A stretch of 64,000 nucleotides of DNA. Origin: Wurfbainia villosa. Taxonomy: Eukaryota; Streptophyta; Magnoliopsida; Zingiberales; Zingiberaceae. The stretch covers positions 62,454,288-62,518,287 of the forward strand of contig CM046006.1 in assembly GCA_025175895.1 (NCBI GenBank). The letters are read 5' to 3'. Both the position numbers and the translations under genes were made by a program. The notes beneath the pieces are model-generated. The model was not told the DNA's origin. It was given only the letters and a program-made list of their open reading frames with translations, and did no database searches. Positions within the stretch are counted from its first letter, which is position 1, and every line of letters starts with the position of its first letter. Positions 9,204-21,685 of the stretch are shown in pieces.

Positions 9204-11132
9204 TGTAGGGATGTATACTGAAAAGTCTATCTTTTGTATGAACATCTTTTATTTTGAATTAAGAATCACAAGATCATTGTTTGTATATTTTTATGGTAAT
9301 GCAATATTGTCTAATACTTTACATTGTAGATAACATGGTGTGTGGTGTCACATGGGAGATCATGTTATCGGCTCCTTGAAAAGTATAAGTAAAGGCTCAC
9401 AACCAAGATGGCTTTGGACAAACCATCGGAATGGTTGTAGTGTGATTTGGTATTGGTTTGTCTTGACCATAGAATCACACTAGTGCACTTTGTGTGTATT
9501 GAGCAGGACCGACTTAGAAGTGATTTGATTTATTGCTGACTACATAATCGAATCAGACCTCAGATATTATATTGTACATACTCTTAATCCCGATATAATA
9601 ACGGGCACATATACATAGTACTCATCTCTTTGATTTACGAATGGGCGAGATTTATATATTAAATCAATAGGCTCGGTAAGTTGGGAGATGATATTATTTA
9701 TATGGTGTGTCGTTGATTATAGGAGGAAACCGTGTCCTATATATTAGGATGATGATGTCCCCTTGAGGAGCTCATAAGGTTCATCATGTAAACCCTGCAG
9801 GTGGACTTGGTCCGGCATGATGAAAAGGTTGAGTGGTACTACTCATGGAGTTAGATGTTGATTAATTAATGGTCAGTAAATTAATTAATCGACGAACATT
9901 CAAGATCTTAAAAACGGGGAGAAAATGTACAAATAATATATGGAGCCCATATTATCATATGGGGGTTGGTGAGGTATATCAATGATGATCCTTTAGTAGA
10001 TTGGATCATCATTCGTGGATCGGACTTTATGTGGGCTTGATCCATGGGTGGCCAAGATCCAACTCCTCCTCATGGTCCCTAATGTAGCCTATTAACACCT
10101 CATGAAGCTTAGATCCAATGGATAGAAACAAAACTCTAAGATCCATAGGTAGAGATTAAAGCTTTAAGATCCGATGGTTGAGATTAAATCTCTAGATCCG
10201 ACGGTTGAGATTAAATCCCTAGAACCAATGGAGGAGATTACTTCATGACTTATCCCTAACTCTATAAAAGGAGGGCAAGGGAGTTGGCGTGAACATCATC
10301 TAAGAGAGCTAGGCTTTGGGCGGCAAGAGAAGGAATCCTAGTTGAGATAGGATTAGGGTTAGGGTTTGGAGGCTAGGGCGGCACCAAATAAGGAAGGTGT
10401 TCTTTTCTTCTTCCTTCTCCATTGGCCGGCGTCCAACTCCTTTCCAGCCCCTTTCCAGCCCTTGGCCGGCACCCAAAAGCTCTCTTCTCCTTCTTCTTAG
10501 GTGGTGGAAACAAGATATAGGGCTTTCCTTGGTGTCTTGGCCGGATTCCACCACAAACTCCTCCTCCTAGTTGGCCGGCGGCAAGGATCTCTTTTGTTCC
10601 TTGTTGGTTGGTTTTAGGGAGGAGAAGAACCTTGTTTCTATTCTTCCTCTTGCTTTGGAAGAGCAAGGAAGGAAGATTCGAGATCTAGGAGCTTTGACTT
10701 TTGGTAGATCGTCACCCACACGACGTCCGAAAGGAGGAAGGTCATACATTAGAAGATCGAGAGGTATATCAATTCTCTAATTTTTATATGTTACATGTTT
10801 GTATTTTTTTTTTCAATTATGAGCATGATATAAATATGTTTGTTGCTAAATAATACTTGGATCCCGATTATAAATACAAAAATTGGCGATCCGGATATCG
10901 TCTATTCCGCGGCTACTCGTAGAATAGAGCTTGGTCGCTTGAACAACTTGTTTGTTCAAGTGACCTCTCTAAACGAATAGCACGACGATGTCTTGGTTGT
11001 TTGGGTAATCCCTTTTGTCTAGGATTAAAATTTTTTAATCCGGGGACATCGAGGGGATCGCCATGAACAAACGACCAAGGTGAAGAAGGAAGCGAAGTTT
11101 CCTCTCACGGATCAATGAAACCAAAACCTTCA
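9204..11132 (+). repeat. 3' LTR of copia element A
   Basis: 1,929 bp from TGTAGGGATG to AAAACCTTCA, colinear with the 5' LTR and followed by target duplication ACTAC at 11133-11137. Confidence 0.95.
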
Positions 11133-11137
11133 ACTAC

Positions 11138-12237
11138 AATGAAGAAGAAGAACAAAAAAAACACTAACTCCTTGAATCATAATCCAAAAACCTTTTATAT
11201 TCATCCTATGAATACCAAAGATTTTGCATCCTTTTGTATTCCATCTTTAATGGATAATTAATCCAATTAATCATGATGAATCCATTCAGCTTCTTCAAAT
11301 TAATTTGAGTCCACCTCAAATTAAACCAATTTGAGCCTAACTCAATTTCAATCAATCAATTGAGTCTAACTAAAATTCAGCCCTTTCAATGAGTCTAACT
11401 CAATGAATCCAATTCAATAGTCTAATGGTTCATTTAGTCAAACTAAAATGAACCAATCTCCAAAATAACATGTTCTTTGTGTGTGACCCAATAGGTTCTC
11501 GTAACATTGGCAATGTCTCTAAAATCCCTTTTAAAAACATAAGAAATGAGTGGCATCTAGCAATGCATCATTGCTAACCAAGTGACAAGAATGTCGAGCT
11601 CCGACATAACCTTTCTGTGGCTATTATATTGTATGACTCAATCCTTCTATTCTTGATATCTAGATTGATCAATAAGGCATAGACCGTGTCATCCTCTTAT
11701 CAATCTTTGTATTTCTTGATCTCCAAGTGGACTACCTTAATCAAATGAGCTCAATATCTCATATTGACTTATTTGAGCATGGTCATACATTTTAGTAGTC
11801 CTACTTTATCAAGGGACCCACAAATATCACTTTCGTCATATGGAAGGGATAGATCCCATCTCCATCACTCACATCCCTCTGCATAATTCATTGCATACCT
11901 AGTGATCGACTTGATAGTCCACCTTATTACAGGTGACGTTTGTCAATACCAAAGTATACGACTCCTTATGTAGGGAACCATAGTGATTTCAGGTCTAAGG
12001 ACGATTCATACCAATAGTCACTATGAGAATGTTTATGACACTCATATAATGATCCATAAAATATTCTCATGGCGGGTCAGTTCAGTATGTATTCTCTAAT
12101 GCATACCCATGTGCCAATTTGATATCCTATATCCATGACTTGTGAGATTAAGTCATCAGTTGACCTATATGCTAGTCTCAACGTATTAATATAATCCTGA
12201 TATATTAATACTTGACTAGGAACAATTACGAGTAGTG

Positions 12238-12274
<37 letters not shown>

Positions 12275-12419
12275 ATGTCATAGACTAGAACCAACTACCC
12301 TAGGATATTATTATATTTATTCAAATGACACATCAATGAAGTAAATACAACAACCATAACCTTTGCCTTTATTATGAAATATGAGTTTCTCTTACCAATC
12401 ATCTCATAATTGATTGACA
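11138..12419 (-). mobile_element. Copia LTR C, promoter-side part (split by A)
   Basis: This is the 5' portion of the minus-strand LTR that continues at 3675-3116. The minus strand begins about TGTCAATCAATTATGAG and has a TATA box TATAAAAGG at 11191-11199 followed by a CTT-rich transcribed start. The outer edge is not certain: 12420-12430 may also belong to it, with D inserted close to its first bases. No coding sequence lies here. Confidence 0.6.
12239..12271. repeat. (TA)n microsatellite
   Basis: About 16 uninterrupted TA units inside LTR C. Confidence 0.95.
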
Positions 12420-12430
12420 CTAAGGGCTAA

Positions 12431-13697
12431 TGTTGGAGATTCCGGAATCATGCGCAGTGGAATAAAGCAAATAAAATAGTTTTTATTTCATCCCAAACAT
12501 CCCCTGGGGACCAGGAATCCTTGCTATTGACATAATCTCATGCAAACACACAAAAGGAGAGAAGTTAAACCTTCGAGATTCTTATCGAATTTGTCAAAAC
12601 CACGAGCAAGAGCAACGAGCCTTGCCTCTATCAGTATCCATACCGAGATCACCTGAGACAACTCTTAGAGCAGCAAGCTTTTGTCTCCGATTAGTGCTAG
12701 CCAACCGACGGAGATAAGAGAGGGAAAAGGAGAGAAAAGACGACTACCAAGAAAGAAAACCAAGAGTTGCCTCCAAAGAATATCAAGGGATATATTTATA
12801 GATCTCTTGATTAGGGCATCTAAGGAGGCTTAAACAGAACCTTTCTTTCCATAATTATCTCATAATTAAGGTAAGAACAACCCAGGAAGTTTCCATAAGA
12901 AAAATCTCAAAATCAGCAGAGCCGCGACATGACCATGTGTTTTACACATGGTTGGCCGTGTGTTTTACACATAGTTGGTTGTGTGTTTTACACATGACCG
13001 ACCGTGCCAAAAGACACGACCATGCCAGGACACACGACTAGTCGTGTCCTGCTATGCACAACTCTAGTTTTGGCCATTTTCAGCCAGAGCTAGGCACGAC
13101 TCATGCCTGATTAGGCATGACCGTGTGAGGCTCTATATGATCCGTTTGACTTCGTTTAGGTACGATATGGTCATGCTAAATCCGACAAGGCCATAGGAGG
13201 TTCCATAGCCTCCATTTTGCACCCTCTTGGTTTGGTCCAACCAGATACATCCTCTTTCATTGAGAATCTCATTCTTAGTCTTGTTTTACGTCTCGAGATC
13301 ACCCATAGTGCATGTGACGCAATAGGTTCCCGACTATGTTGGTCATTCATAATTATCCCCTTAATTATGAATAGACCATGAGTGACAACTAGCAGTACAT
13401 CATGACTCCCCAATTGACCGAAAAGTCTAAATCGACTCCAAAATGTTTCTGAACCCTTCAATAGTTACAGTTATTTTCGTTTCTTTTTCCTTTCACTCAT
13501 CCTATACCCACTTGGTTTAGGACATGGTCTATGTGCTCATCTGCACTCGGTTGACTACATCACTCCTACCCCAAGTTAGTTTCCTTGTCCTATGGATTCA
13601 AGTTACTCATACATGTATTCGAGAAGACTATCTTCTTATCATGCTTGCTTTGGCCAGAGACTTCTGAGTAATAATCCTGACAAGAGGCCTAGGGTAT
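12431..13697 (-). repeat. 3' LTR of element D, distal part
   Basis: On the minus strand it ends ...GATTCCGGAATCTCCAACA at 12431 and joins the proximal part (38755-39364) across G. The combined LTR is about 1.88 kb, TG...CA. A minus-strand TATA box TATAAATATA lies at 12791-12800. The neighbour GCTAA (12426-12430) may be its target duplication; the other side is not in the window. Confidence 0.8.
12935..12995. repeat. Three inverted-repeat units in LTR D
   Basis: The near-palindrome ATGTGTTTTACACAT occurs at 12935-12949, 12958-12972 and 12981-12995 (the last two with G for the first A), spaced 23 bp. It sits near the transcribed part of the LTR. A regulatory or hairpin role is possible but unproven. 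Confidence 0.7.
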
Positions 13698-15450
13698 TGA
13701 TGAACAGTTATTTATCACGGTTCCATTCCCAAATTATTTATCGAACCCCCTTCACTATACTAATGCAGTATAGGGTAACTCGGGTCGTATCCCATGTGAA
13801 CTCAATGGTTGAACATTTGTTTCTAAACATTATTAACACTAGGGGTTCCTACAAATATCAAAACAATCATTTGAAAATTAACCTAACCCATCTAAGCAAT
13901 ACAATCATGCACCGTACTGTCACTATACGATACAATGATTAAACTTCAATTGAAAACTAACCTAAAGCAATTCAACCATGCACCACACTGTCACTATACG
14001 ATACAATGATCAAATATTAACTAAAAACTAACCTAACAAACCTAAGCAAGTCAACCATGCATCGCACTATCACTATATGATACAATGATCAAATATTAAC
14101 TGAAAACTAAACTAACAAACCTAAGCAATTCAACCATGCACCACACTGTCACTATACGATACAATGATCAAATATTAATTGGAAACTAACCTAAGCAATT
14201 CAACCATGCACTGCACTGTCACTATACAATACAATGATCAAATATTAACTGAAAACTAACCTAAAAAACTTAAGCAATTCAACCATGCACCGCACCATCA
14301 CTATACGATACAATGATCAAACAATTCTAATTAATGGAAATAACAATTACCATGAAGAAAATAAACCTAACTATCAATTAAACTAAGTAAATGATCAACA
14401 ACAACTGATTAAACTATGAACCAACATCCAAATGAAACGACTAACTAAACTCCAAAATAAACTACCACATGAAACATCAATCGAAACATTCAATTAAACA
14501 ACCTAGTCAATTAACAAGTAATCATCCAAATGAAAATACAGAACTAACAGCAAAATAACAAACATAACCAAACAGAAACAAACATCAACAAACACAAACA
14601 AACATAAACAGATGAAATAAACGTAACAAACATAACAATAAAAATTAACCGACGATCGACCACAACTCCCATAAAGGAACCACCCTCTCCGATGAACAAT
14701 GATGATGCTGGATAGATCCTAACGGTGTCAATGGAACGGATCTCTCGTCGGAATGTACATTTGAAAAGAGCTAGAAGAAATGAACATGACTCACTGCTCC
14801 GACAACGGATGGCAGAACTGCCCAATCAACACAGCCAATGGGTGAATCTGTGGAGGCGGAGCGGTAGAATCACGATTGTTGAAAGGAAAAGGATTCGGAT
14901 CTGTGATCGCCTAGGAGTCCTCACCAGCTACTAGATTGACGATCTGCTATCGGAAATGAGTAAATCGAGGGGCTACCGGAGCTGGGAAAAGGTGTTGCCG
15001 AATCACGACAGTAGCAGATAACCTCATCCTTCTGAATCACGTCCAACTAAGTCATCTCAGCTCTGATCGCCAGGCGTTGAAGAGCCAACTAGTGAAGATG
15101 ATCGAAGATCCTACTCTGCTCGGCAAAGTTGCCGTGTGCCCAACCTCAGAACTCAGCTCTGTCGAACCCAAGGAAGCTTCGGATGGATGGGGATGAAGGA
15201 GATGCCATTGATCAGCTTTCGGAACACGCCGCTGATCTGCAAGTGTGGAGGAATCGCCACTCTTCGCGAGAGGAGAAAGAAGATCGCGCGACTGGCTTCT
15301 CTCGGTCGCGAATGTCGCAAAGGGGAAAATGTTGGATTTTTTTAAGCTTCTTTTCCTTGGCTGTCCGATCCCTTTAGTCAGCAAATCCTGGCTGTTGATG
15401 AAAGCTAGGGTTTATAATTCCCTTGATTAATGCTCTGATCAAGTGCTGCC
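13698..15450 (-). repeat. 3' LTR of gypsy G, distal part
   Basis: Aligns with 36914-38474 of the 5' LTR. The minus strand ends ...TTCATCA at 13698. A minus-strand TATA box (TTTATA on plus) lies at 15411-15416. Element B interrupts it at 15450; CTGCC (15446-15450) is B's left target duplication, matching CTACC in the uninterrupted LTR near 38475. Confidence 0.88.
13905..14335. repeat. Tandem repeat of about 70-79 bp in the G 3' LTR
   Basis: About six degenerate units each contain 'ACCATGCACCGCACTGTC' and 'ACAATGATCAAATATTAACT'. The 5' LTR has only about four units (37115-37380). This accounts for much of the length difference between the two LTRs (about 2.02 against 1.84 kb). Confidence 0.8.
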
Positions 15451-17324
15451 TATTGGGATGTATACAGAAAAGACTATCTTTTGTATGAACATCTTTATTT
15501 TGAAATAAGATTCACGTGATCATTGTTTGCATATTTTTATAGTTATGCATATTGTCTAATACGTTACATTGTAGATAACATGGTGTGTGGTGTCACACGG
15601 GAGATCATGTTATCGGCTCCTTGTAAAGTATAAGTAAAGGCTCCCAACCGAGATGGCTTTGGACAAATCATCGGAATGGTTGTAGTGTGATTTGGTATTG
15701 GTTTGTCTTGACCATAGAATCACACTAGTGCACTTTGTGTGTATTGAGCAGGACCGACTTAGAGGTGATTCAATTTATTGCTGACTACATAATCGAATCG
15801 GACTCAAATATTATGTTGTACATACTCTTAATTCCGATATAATAACGGGCACATATACTTGGTACTCATCTCTTTGATTTACCAATGGGCGAGATTTATA
15901 GATTAAATTGATAGGCTCGGTAAGTTGGGAGATGATATTATTTATATGGTGTGCCATTGATTATAGGAGGAAACCGTGTCCTATATATTAGGATGATGAT
16001 GTCCCCTTGAGGAGCTCATAAGGTTCATCATGTAAACCCTGCAAGTGGACTTGGTCCGGCATGATGAAAAGGTTGAGTGATACTACTCATGGAGTTAGAT
16101 GTTGATTAATTAATGGTTAGTAAATTAATTAATCGACGGGCATTCGAGATCTTAAACACGAGGAGAAAATGTACAAATAATATATGGAGCCCATATTAAC
16201 TTATGGGGCTTGGTGAGGTAGATCAATGATAGTCCTTTAGTGGATTGGACTTTATGTGGGCTTGATCCATGGGTGGCCAAGATCCAACTCCTCCTCATGG
16301 TCCCTATTGCAGCCTATTAACACCTCATGAAGCTTAGATCCAATGGATAGAAACAAAACTCTAGATCCAAAGGTAGAGATTAAATCTCTAAGATCCGATG
16401 GTTGAGATTAAATCTCTAGATCCGACGGTTGAGATTAAATCCCTAGAACCAATGGTGGAGATTAAAAGGAGGCTTATCCCTAACTCTATAAAACGAGAAC
16501 AAGGGGTTTGTGTGGAGAATCAATTGAGAGAAGCTAGGGTTTTTGGAGGTTGGCAGCAAGAGCTTAGAGCTAGGGTTTGGGCTTGGCGGCACCTAATAAG
16601 GAAAGTTTTTCCTTGTGTTCTTCTTCTTCCTCTAGCTTCCGGTGCCCATTGAGCTCCTTCCAGCCCTTGGCCAGCATCCAAAGCAGGTCCTCTCCTTCTC
16701 CTTGGCTGGTGGAACAAAGGTTTAGGGTCCTCCCTTGAAGCTTTTGGCCGGCAACCCTTAATCTCTTCTTCCTTCTTGGCCGGCGGCAACCTCCATCCTT
16801 GGAGATTGTTGGTTGGTTGAAAGAAGGAATAGAGCTTTGTTTCTATTCTTCCTCTTGCTTGAAATGAGAAAGGAAGGAAGATTGGCGATCTAGGAGCTTC
16901 AACTTTTGGTAGATCATCGCCCACACGACGTCCGAAAGGAGGAAGGTCATACATTAGAAGATCGAGAGGTATATCTATTCTCTATTCTCTTTTGTAACTT
17001 GTTTGCATTTGTTTTTCAATTATGAGCATGATATATTCTATTTGTGGCTAAATAATACTTGGATCCCGAACATAAACACAAAAGTCAGCGATCCAGACAT
17101 CGTCTATTCCGTGGCTACTCGTAGAATAGAGGTTGGTCGCTTAAACAACAAGTTTGTTCAAGTGACCTCTCTAAACGAATAGCACGATGATGACTTGGTT
17201 GTTTGGGCAATCCCTTTTATCTAGGATTAAATTTTTTTTAATCCGGGGACATCGATGGGATTGCCATGAACAAGCAACCGAGGTGAAGTGGGAAGCGAAG
17301 TTTCCCCTCACGGAACAACCATCA
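15451..17324 (+). repeat. 5' LTR of copia element B
   Basis: 1,874 bp, beginning TATTGGGATGTATACAG (mutated TGTTGGG) and ending GGAACAACCATCA. GAGATTAAATC repeats lie at about 16373-16445 and the TATA box (TATAAAAC) at 16487-16494. Confidence 0.93.
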
Positions 17325-17326
17325 AT

Positions 17327-17339
17327 TGGTATCAGAGCC
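17327..17339 (+). promoter_or_regulatory. Primer-binding site of element B
   Basis: TGGTATCAGAGCC, initiator-Met tRNA complement, starting two bases after the LTR. Confidence 0.92.
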
Positions 17340-18375
17340 AAGGTTTCTGGTTTTGTGTGTTTAAGGATTCGGTTACTCTTATACATTTTTCATATATTAT
17401 ATGTGCCGGATAATAGTAGGATATGCGTAGTTTAACTTTTTGGTTGCAGGCATAAGATCCGACTATTATGGCCATATGTGTGTATGTGATTGTATGTGTA
17501 TATTTTGTTGAATACTCGGGGTTGACGAGGCTAGTATTTAATTTTTTTAAAAATTAGATACGACATTGTTTAGCTACTCTTTATTTTAGTTTACTTTCAA
17601 TCTAGATTTCATGTACACTCCCTCATGGAGTATAGGATCGATGGATGTAAATTAAAATAGTTTAGTCTCGGCTCGGATCTCCAGATGGCTCATACATGGC
17701 GTAGGAGGAGCGGACGAGATGGCGATGCGACGGGAGACATATTGAGGGCAAAAGCCATAATAGTTGGAAAATTTTTATTTTTCATATTTATTGCTTATTG
17801 TTTGATATGCATGTCGTAGGCTAGAAAATTCCTCATTTTCAAATTACTAAGTGTGAGAGGGATATTTTTTATAAATTTCCACGGCCTCCATTACGATTTG
17901 ACAAGTGATGCAAACAAACTTGCGCGTCGGGTCTAAGTGCCTTCCTCCCCATCGGATAAGTTTGTTTGTGGATCACAAGGTCAAATATGGTTAGAGGGAA
18001 TTGTTAAGGAGCGTGTGTACTTCCCCATCGGAAGGCACATAACCCGAGATAATTTCCTTAGTATCGAGTAATGGTGAACACTTAGATGCAAATATAAGTA
18101 TCCTCCCCATCGGAGTCACTGCTTTTATTTGTAGGACTGAAGAGAAACCAACTATTAATTTTATTTGTCAAAAAGTTAGGTTGACAAGATAGTAAAATTA
18201 ATGGGTAAAACCTCCTCTTACAAATGTAGAATTCGTATACGTCCACACGATCGTGGCATAGGATATTCTCGGTGTTTTGAGGTGTTGGTTGTTTTCAAAA
18301 TTTTATTGTTTGAGGAATCAATAATTTTTTGAAATATAAAGTAATGATCTATGTGATTCTTAGGATTTTCAAAAA
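17340..18375 (+). other. Untranslated leader of element B with repeated hairpins
   Basis: No coding potential. It is colinear with the A and F leaders. Hairpins: 17946-17956 (TCC-CCATC-GGA), 18020-18034 (CTTCC-CCATC-GGAAG), 18103-18115 (CTCC-CCATC-GGAG). Here all three loops are identical while the stems differ. Confidence 0.7.
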
Positions 18376-18615
18376 TTACTTTCAGTCCACTTATTGTGAT
18401 ACTAAAGGAAAATAAACTTACTGTACATTATTATGATGATTGGAAAAAGGATTCTGGATATTGTCTTAACTGCCGAAGAGTACTAGTATGTATTCTTCGA
18501 AGAGTGTCCTCCTGAGCCTTCGAATAAGCTGGAAGTCCTTGGAGCTAAGATCGATGGGGAAACCCAGGTCGATATTGTTCTCCAGTCGACAGAAAGGCTT
18601 GCTCAGGCTTAAGCC
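18376..18615 (+). pseudogene. gag: gag remnant of element B (mostly deleted)
   Basis: The start 'FSPLIVILKENKL' is recognisable, but the ATG of A and F is absent: TTACTTTCAG stands where they have ATGACTTTCAA. A TAG replaces the codon after 'EE' at about 18483. A deletion fuses 'CPPEP' to 'NKLEVLGAKIDGET', removing the middle of gag, and a second deletion removes the end. No capsid protein can be made. Confidence 0.85.
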
Positions 18616-19339
18616 ATGGTTGCTCAGAAGGTTTCTACTTCTAAGTCGAAAGGCAAGAAGAAGAAGAAACAAGGTTGGAGCAAAGCTGGTGGGAGGATCA
18701 CAGGGAGGAGTGAAGAAGCCGAAAGACAAGTACTTCACTTGCAAGCAGGATGGACATTAGAAGAAGGACTGTCCCAATCCGAAGCAGAACAGAGGTATAT
18801 CCTTTGGTCTAGTCGTTGAAATATGGTCAGCGGTATTATCTACCGGCACCTGGTGTGTAGATATGGGAGCCACTGATCATGTCTGCAATACTTTGCAAGG
18901 GTTCCAGGAAACCCGACGACTAGCTGAAGGGGAGATTACCATTTACTTGGGCAATGCCACGAAGGTGGCGGCTATTGTAGTGGGAGACGTTCATTTATCT
19001 TTTGAGAAAAATAAATTTTTGGTTCTTAAGAATTGCCTTTATGTACCCTTATTTAGAAAGAATTTAATTTTGGTTTCTAAATTGTTTATGGATGGATATT
19101 CTATTTCTTTTAATGACAGAGTTGTTATAAAAAGGAATAGGGACATTATCTGTTCTGGTGCATTGATAGGAAATTTGTACACACTTGAACCAAAATCTCC
19201 CACGATGCAAATTGAAATTAATAACTCATCTTCTAATTCCAATAAGAGAAAAGAACCTTCGAAGATGAACCAAACATATCTTTGACATCTTAGGCTTGGT
19301 CATATTAACCTTAGCAGAATTCAAAAGTTGATAGCTGAT
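18616..19339 (+). pseudogene. pol: Nucleocapsid knuckle, protease and pre-integrase start, element B
   Basis: A basic stretch is followed by a damaged CCHC knuckle: the first Cys is Tyr (YFTCKQDGH) and a stop follows His. The protease catalytic triad DTG is DMG at about 18858, consistent with ACG to ATG decay, so the enzyme would be inactive. The rest of the protease region (to 'KNLILVSKLFMDGYS') is open up to a TGA at about 19283, where A and F have Trp. The frame is cut at 19339 by solo LTR T1 within the pre-integrase motif and resumes at 22314. Confidence 0.88.
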
Positions 19340-20085
19340 TGTAACGCCCGCCCTTATCTGCTCTCAGGGCGGTGCTACTTTTTTTTTTTTATAACATACA
19401 TGGATCATTTCACAATCTACATAATCAAACATGTTATCATGACATAAATCTTCTTTTATAACATGCATCACATATCATAGACCTAATTAGCATGTTAACA
19501 TATCATATCTTCTTTATAACGTGCATCACATATCATAATCATAATTAGCATGTTAACATATCATAACTTCTTTTATAACATGCATATCATAAAGATTAGA
19601 GAATGTAACTATTATTAACACAATCCATTCGTGAGTTCTAACATATCAAACTTTCATAACAGTAACATAAACTAAGCAACATCCAACATGGTACTAATAA
19701 ATCACAAGTCATAAAAGCGGAAGCAAATGTCTTAAGTTGTTCATTGAGCATATAAATAAAAGCAGAGAGTAATAGGGTCTTTTTCCACCATGCCACTATC
19801 ACACACATCTTGCCCCTCCTGCTACTTCCTCTAATTCATGTTTCCTTTATCTGCAGTATATGGACAACATAAACTATAAGCATATAGCTTAGTAAGATTC
19901 TCGCCTACTCACAAAAGCCACATACTACATCAAATAATTAGAAAACATGAGCATACTAGCATAAACAACATAAGTAGAGCATAACAACCCTACACATCAG
20001 CATACTAACGTAATGAAACATAAGCATGGCATAAAATTTACATAAGCATGCTAACCATACTTAAATCTGAGCATGGCATAAATTA

Positions 20086-20395
20086 AACATAAGCATTCAT
20101 GTCATCATCGATCCTAAACATGCATAAAGGATATAATCACAAGCATTCTTAAACTTAACCATAGGCATTCGTAACATCCTCAATTCTAACATGCATAAAG
20201 GTCATAATCATAAGAATTCATAAACTTAACCATAAGCATTCATAACATCCTCAATTCTAACATGCATAAAGGTCATAATCATAAGCATTCATAAACTTAA
20301 CCATAAGCATTCATAACATCCTCAATTCTAACATGCATAAAGGTCATAATCATAAGCATTCATAAACTTAACCATAAGCATGCACAATTTCATAC
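20086..20395. repeat. 71-bp tandem repeat in T1
   Basis: About four units, each holding 'AACTTAACCATAAGCATTC' and 'ACATGCATAAAGGTCATAATC', period 71 bp. Homologous but more diverged units occur in T2 (24930-25400). Confidence 0.88.
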
Positions 20396-20834
20396 AAGTC
20401 CTTTCTTTTCAAACCATATACATATAGATACTTCAACATAATCATATCATGAAGGGGGGGCCCCAGGCTAAGTACCACATAAAGCGCGTTCCCTAATAGG
20501 CTGGGGTAGCTAGCCACCAGACCTACTAGAGCAAGACCTCTTACGTCTTACCAGGGCAAGACCTCTTACGTCTTCTTATGTCTCTTGGATTTGATTAACG
20601 ACCACGTAACGGGTCGGGTACTTAACCTCTTACAAAGTAAAATACTTAACTTTCTTTCTTTTCTTTCTTATCATATCATAAAGAATGCTCTTAATCCCCA
20701 ACATAAAAAGGGAAGCATCTCCGTCTTATCTTATCATAAGGAGAGCTCTTAATCCCAACATAAAAGGGGAAGCATCTTCTTAGACATTTCATAGCATATA
20801 GGCATTCATAACACAAGAATACCCTAAAGGGGTC

Positions 20835-20965
20835 TTAAAGCATAAACATGTTCATCACATAAGCATATTTCATGGCATATTAAATCATAAACATGTTCAT
20901 CACATAGGCATATTTCATGGCATATTAAATCATAAACATGTTCATCACATAGGCATACATACAAT
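20835..20965. repeat. 45-bp tandem repeat in T1
   Basis: Two to three units containing 'CATAAACATGTTCATCACAT' and 'TTTCATGGCATATTAAAT'. T2 has a related array at 25980-26320. Confidence 0.8.
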
Positions 20966-21049
20966 CATGCAACATATCATGAATTCTAAGGGAATTATTG
21001 TACACCAATTTAAGCACATAATCTTAAACCTAGCTTAGGTACACTAAGT

Positions 21050-21685
21050 GACCGAAACATTAGGGGCACCAAAAAAAGTTATTTTTGTCACATAAAATTT
21101 ATACATGAAGAAATAAACATATCATAATTCCATAAGGGGTGTTCTCATGCAACCCTAGCCCTAAAACCAATAGTGGCCGAAACATTTAGGGGCACAAAAA
21201 GTTATTTTTGGTCACATAAAATTTATACATGAAGACATACAACATATCATAACTTCATAAGGGGTGTTTTCATGCAACCCTAGCCTTAAAACCCATAGTG
21301 GCCGAAACATATAGGGGCACAAAAAGTTATTTTGGTCACATAAAATTTATACATGAAGACATACAACATATCATAACTTCATAAGGGGTGTTTTCATGCA
21401 ACCCTAGCCCTAAAACCCATAGTGGCCGAAACATATAGGGGCACAAAAAGTTATTTTGGTCACATAAAATTTATACATGAAGACATACAACATATCATAA
21501 CTTCATATGGGGTGTTTTCATGCAACCCTAGCCCTAAAACCCATAGTGGCCGAAACATATAGGGGCACAAAAAGTTATTTTGGTCACATAAAATTTATAC
21601 ATTAAGGCATACACCATATCATATTTTCCTAAGGAGTGTTTTCATGCAACCCTAGCCCTAAACCATTGTTGGCCGAAACTTGCAT
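21050..21685. repeat. 124-bp tandem repeat in T1
   Basis: About five units start with 'GTGGCCGAAACATATAGGGG' and contain 'CATGCAACCCTAGCCCTAAA'; spacing is 124-125 bp and some adjacent units are nearly identical. The T2 equivalent is at 26330-27005 with spacing of about 122-128 bp. Confidence 0.88.

Larger units (their letters stand above)
3676..11132 (+). mobile_element. Copia-alpha element A, complete with TSD, internally deleted
   Basis: A Ty1/copia retrotransposon of 7,457 bp with two 1,929-bp LTRs (TG...CA), flanked by the 5-bp duplication ACTAC (3671-3675 and 11133-11137). It lies in the LTR of element C. In order it holds PBS, leader, gag, protease, the start of the pre-integrase domain, a deletion junction, RT palm onward, RNase H and polypurine tract. 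The integrase core and N-terminal RT, about 1.4 kb compared with F, are missing. All coding pieces stay in one frame but carry at least seven stop codons. It cannot supply its own integrase. Confidence 0.95.

Noticed and set aside
14544..15430. Several 60-110 codon frames, with relatives at 37550-38405
   Set aside because: They are in the two LTRs of gypsy G, differ in length between copies and overlap on both strands; chance frames.
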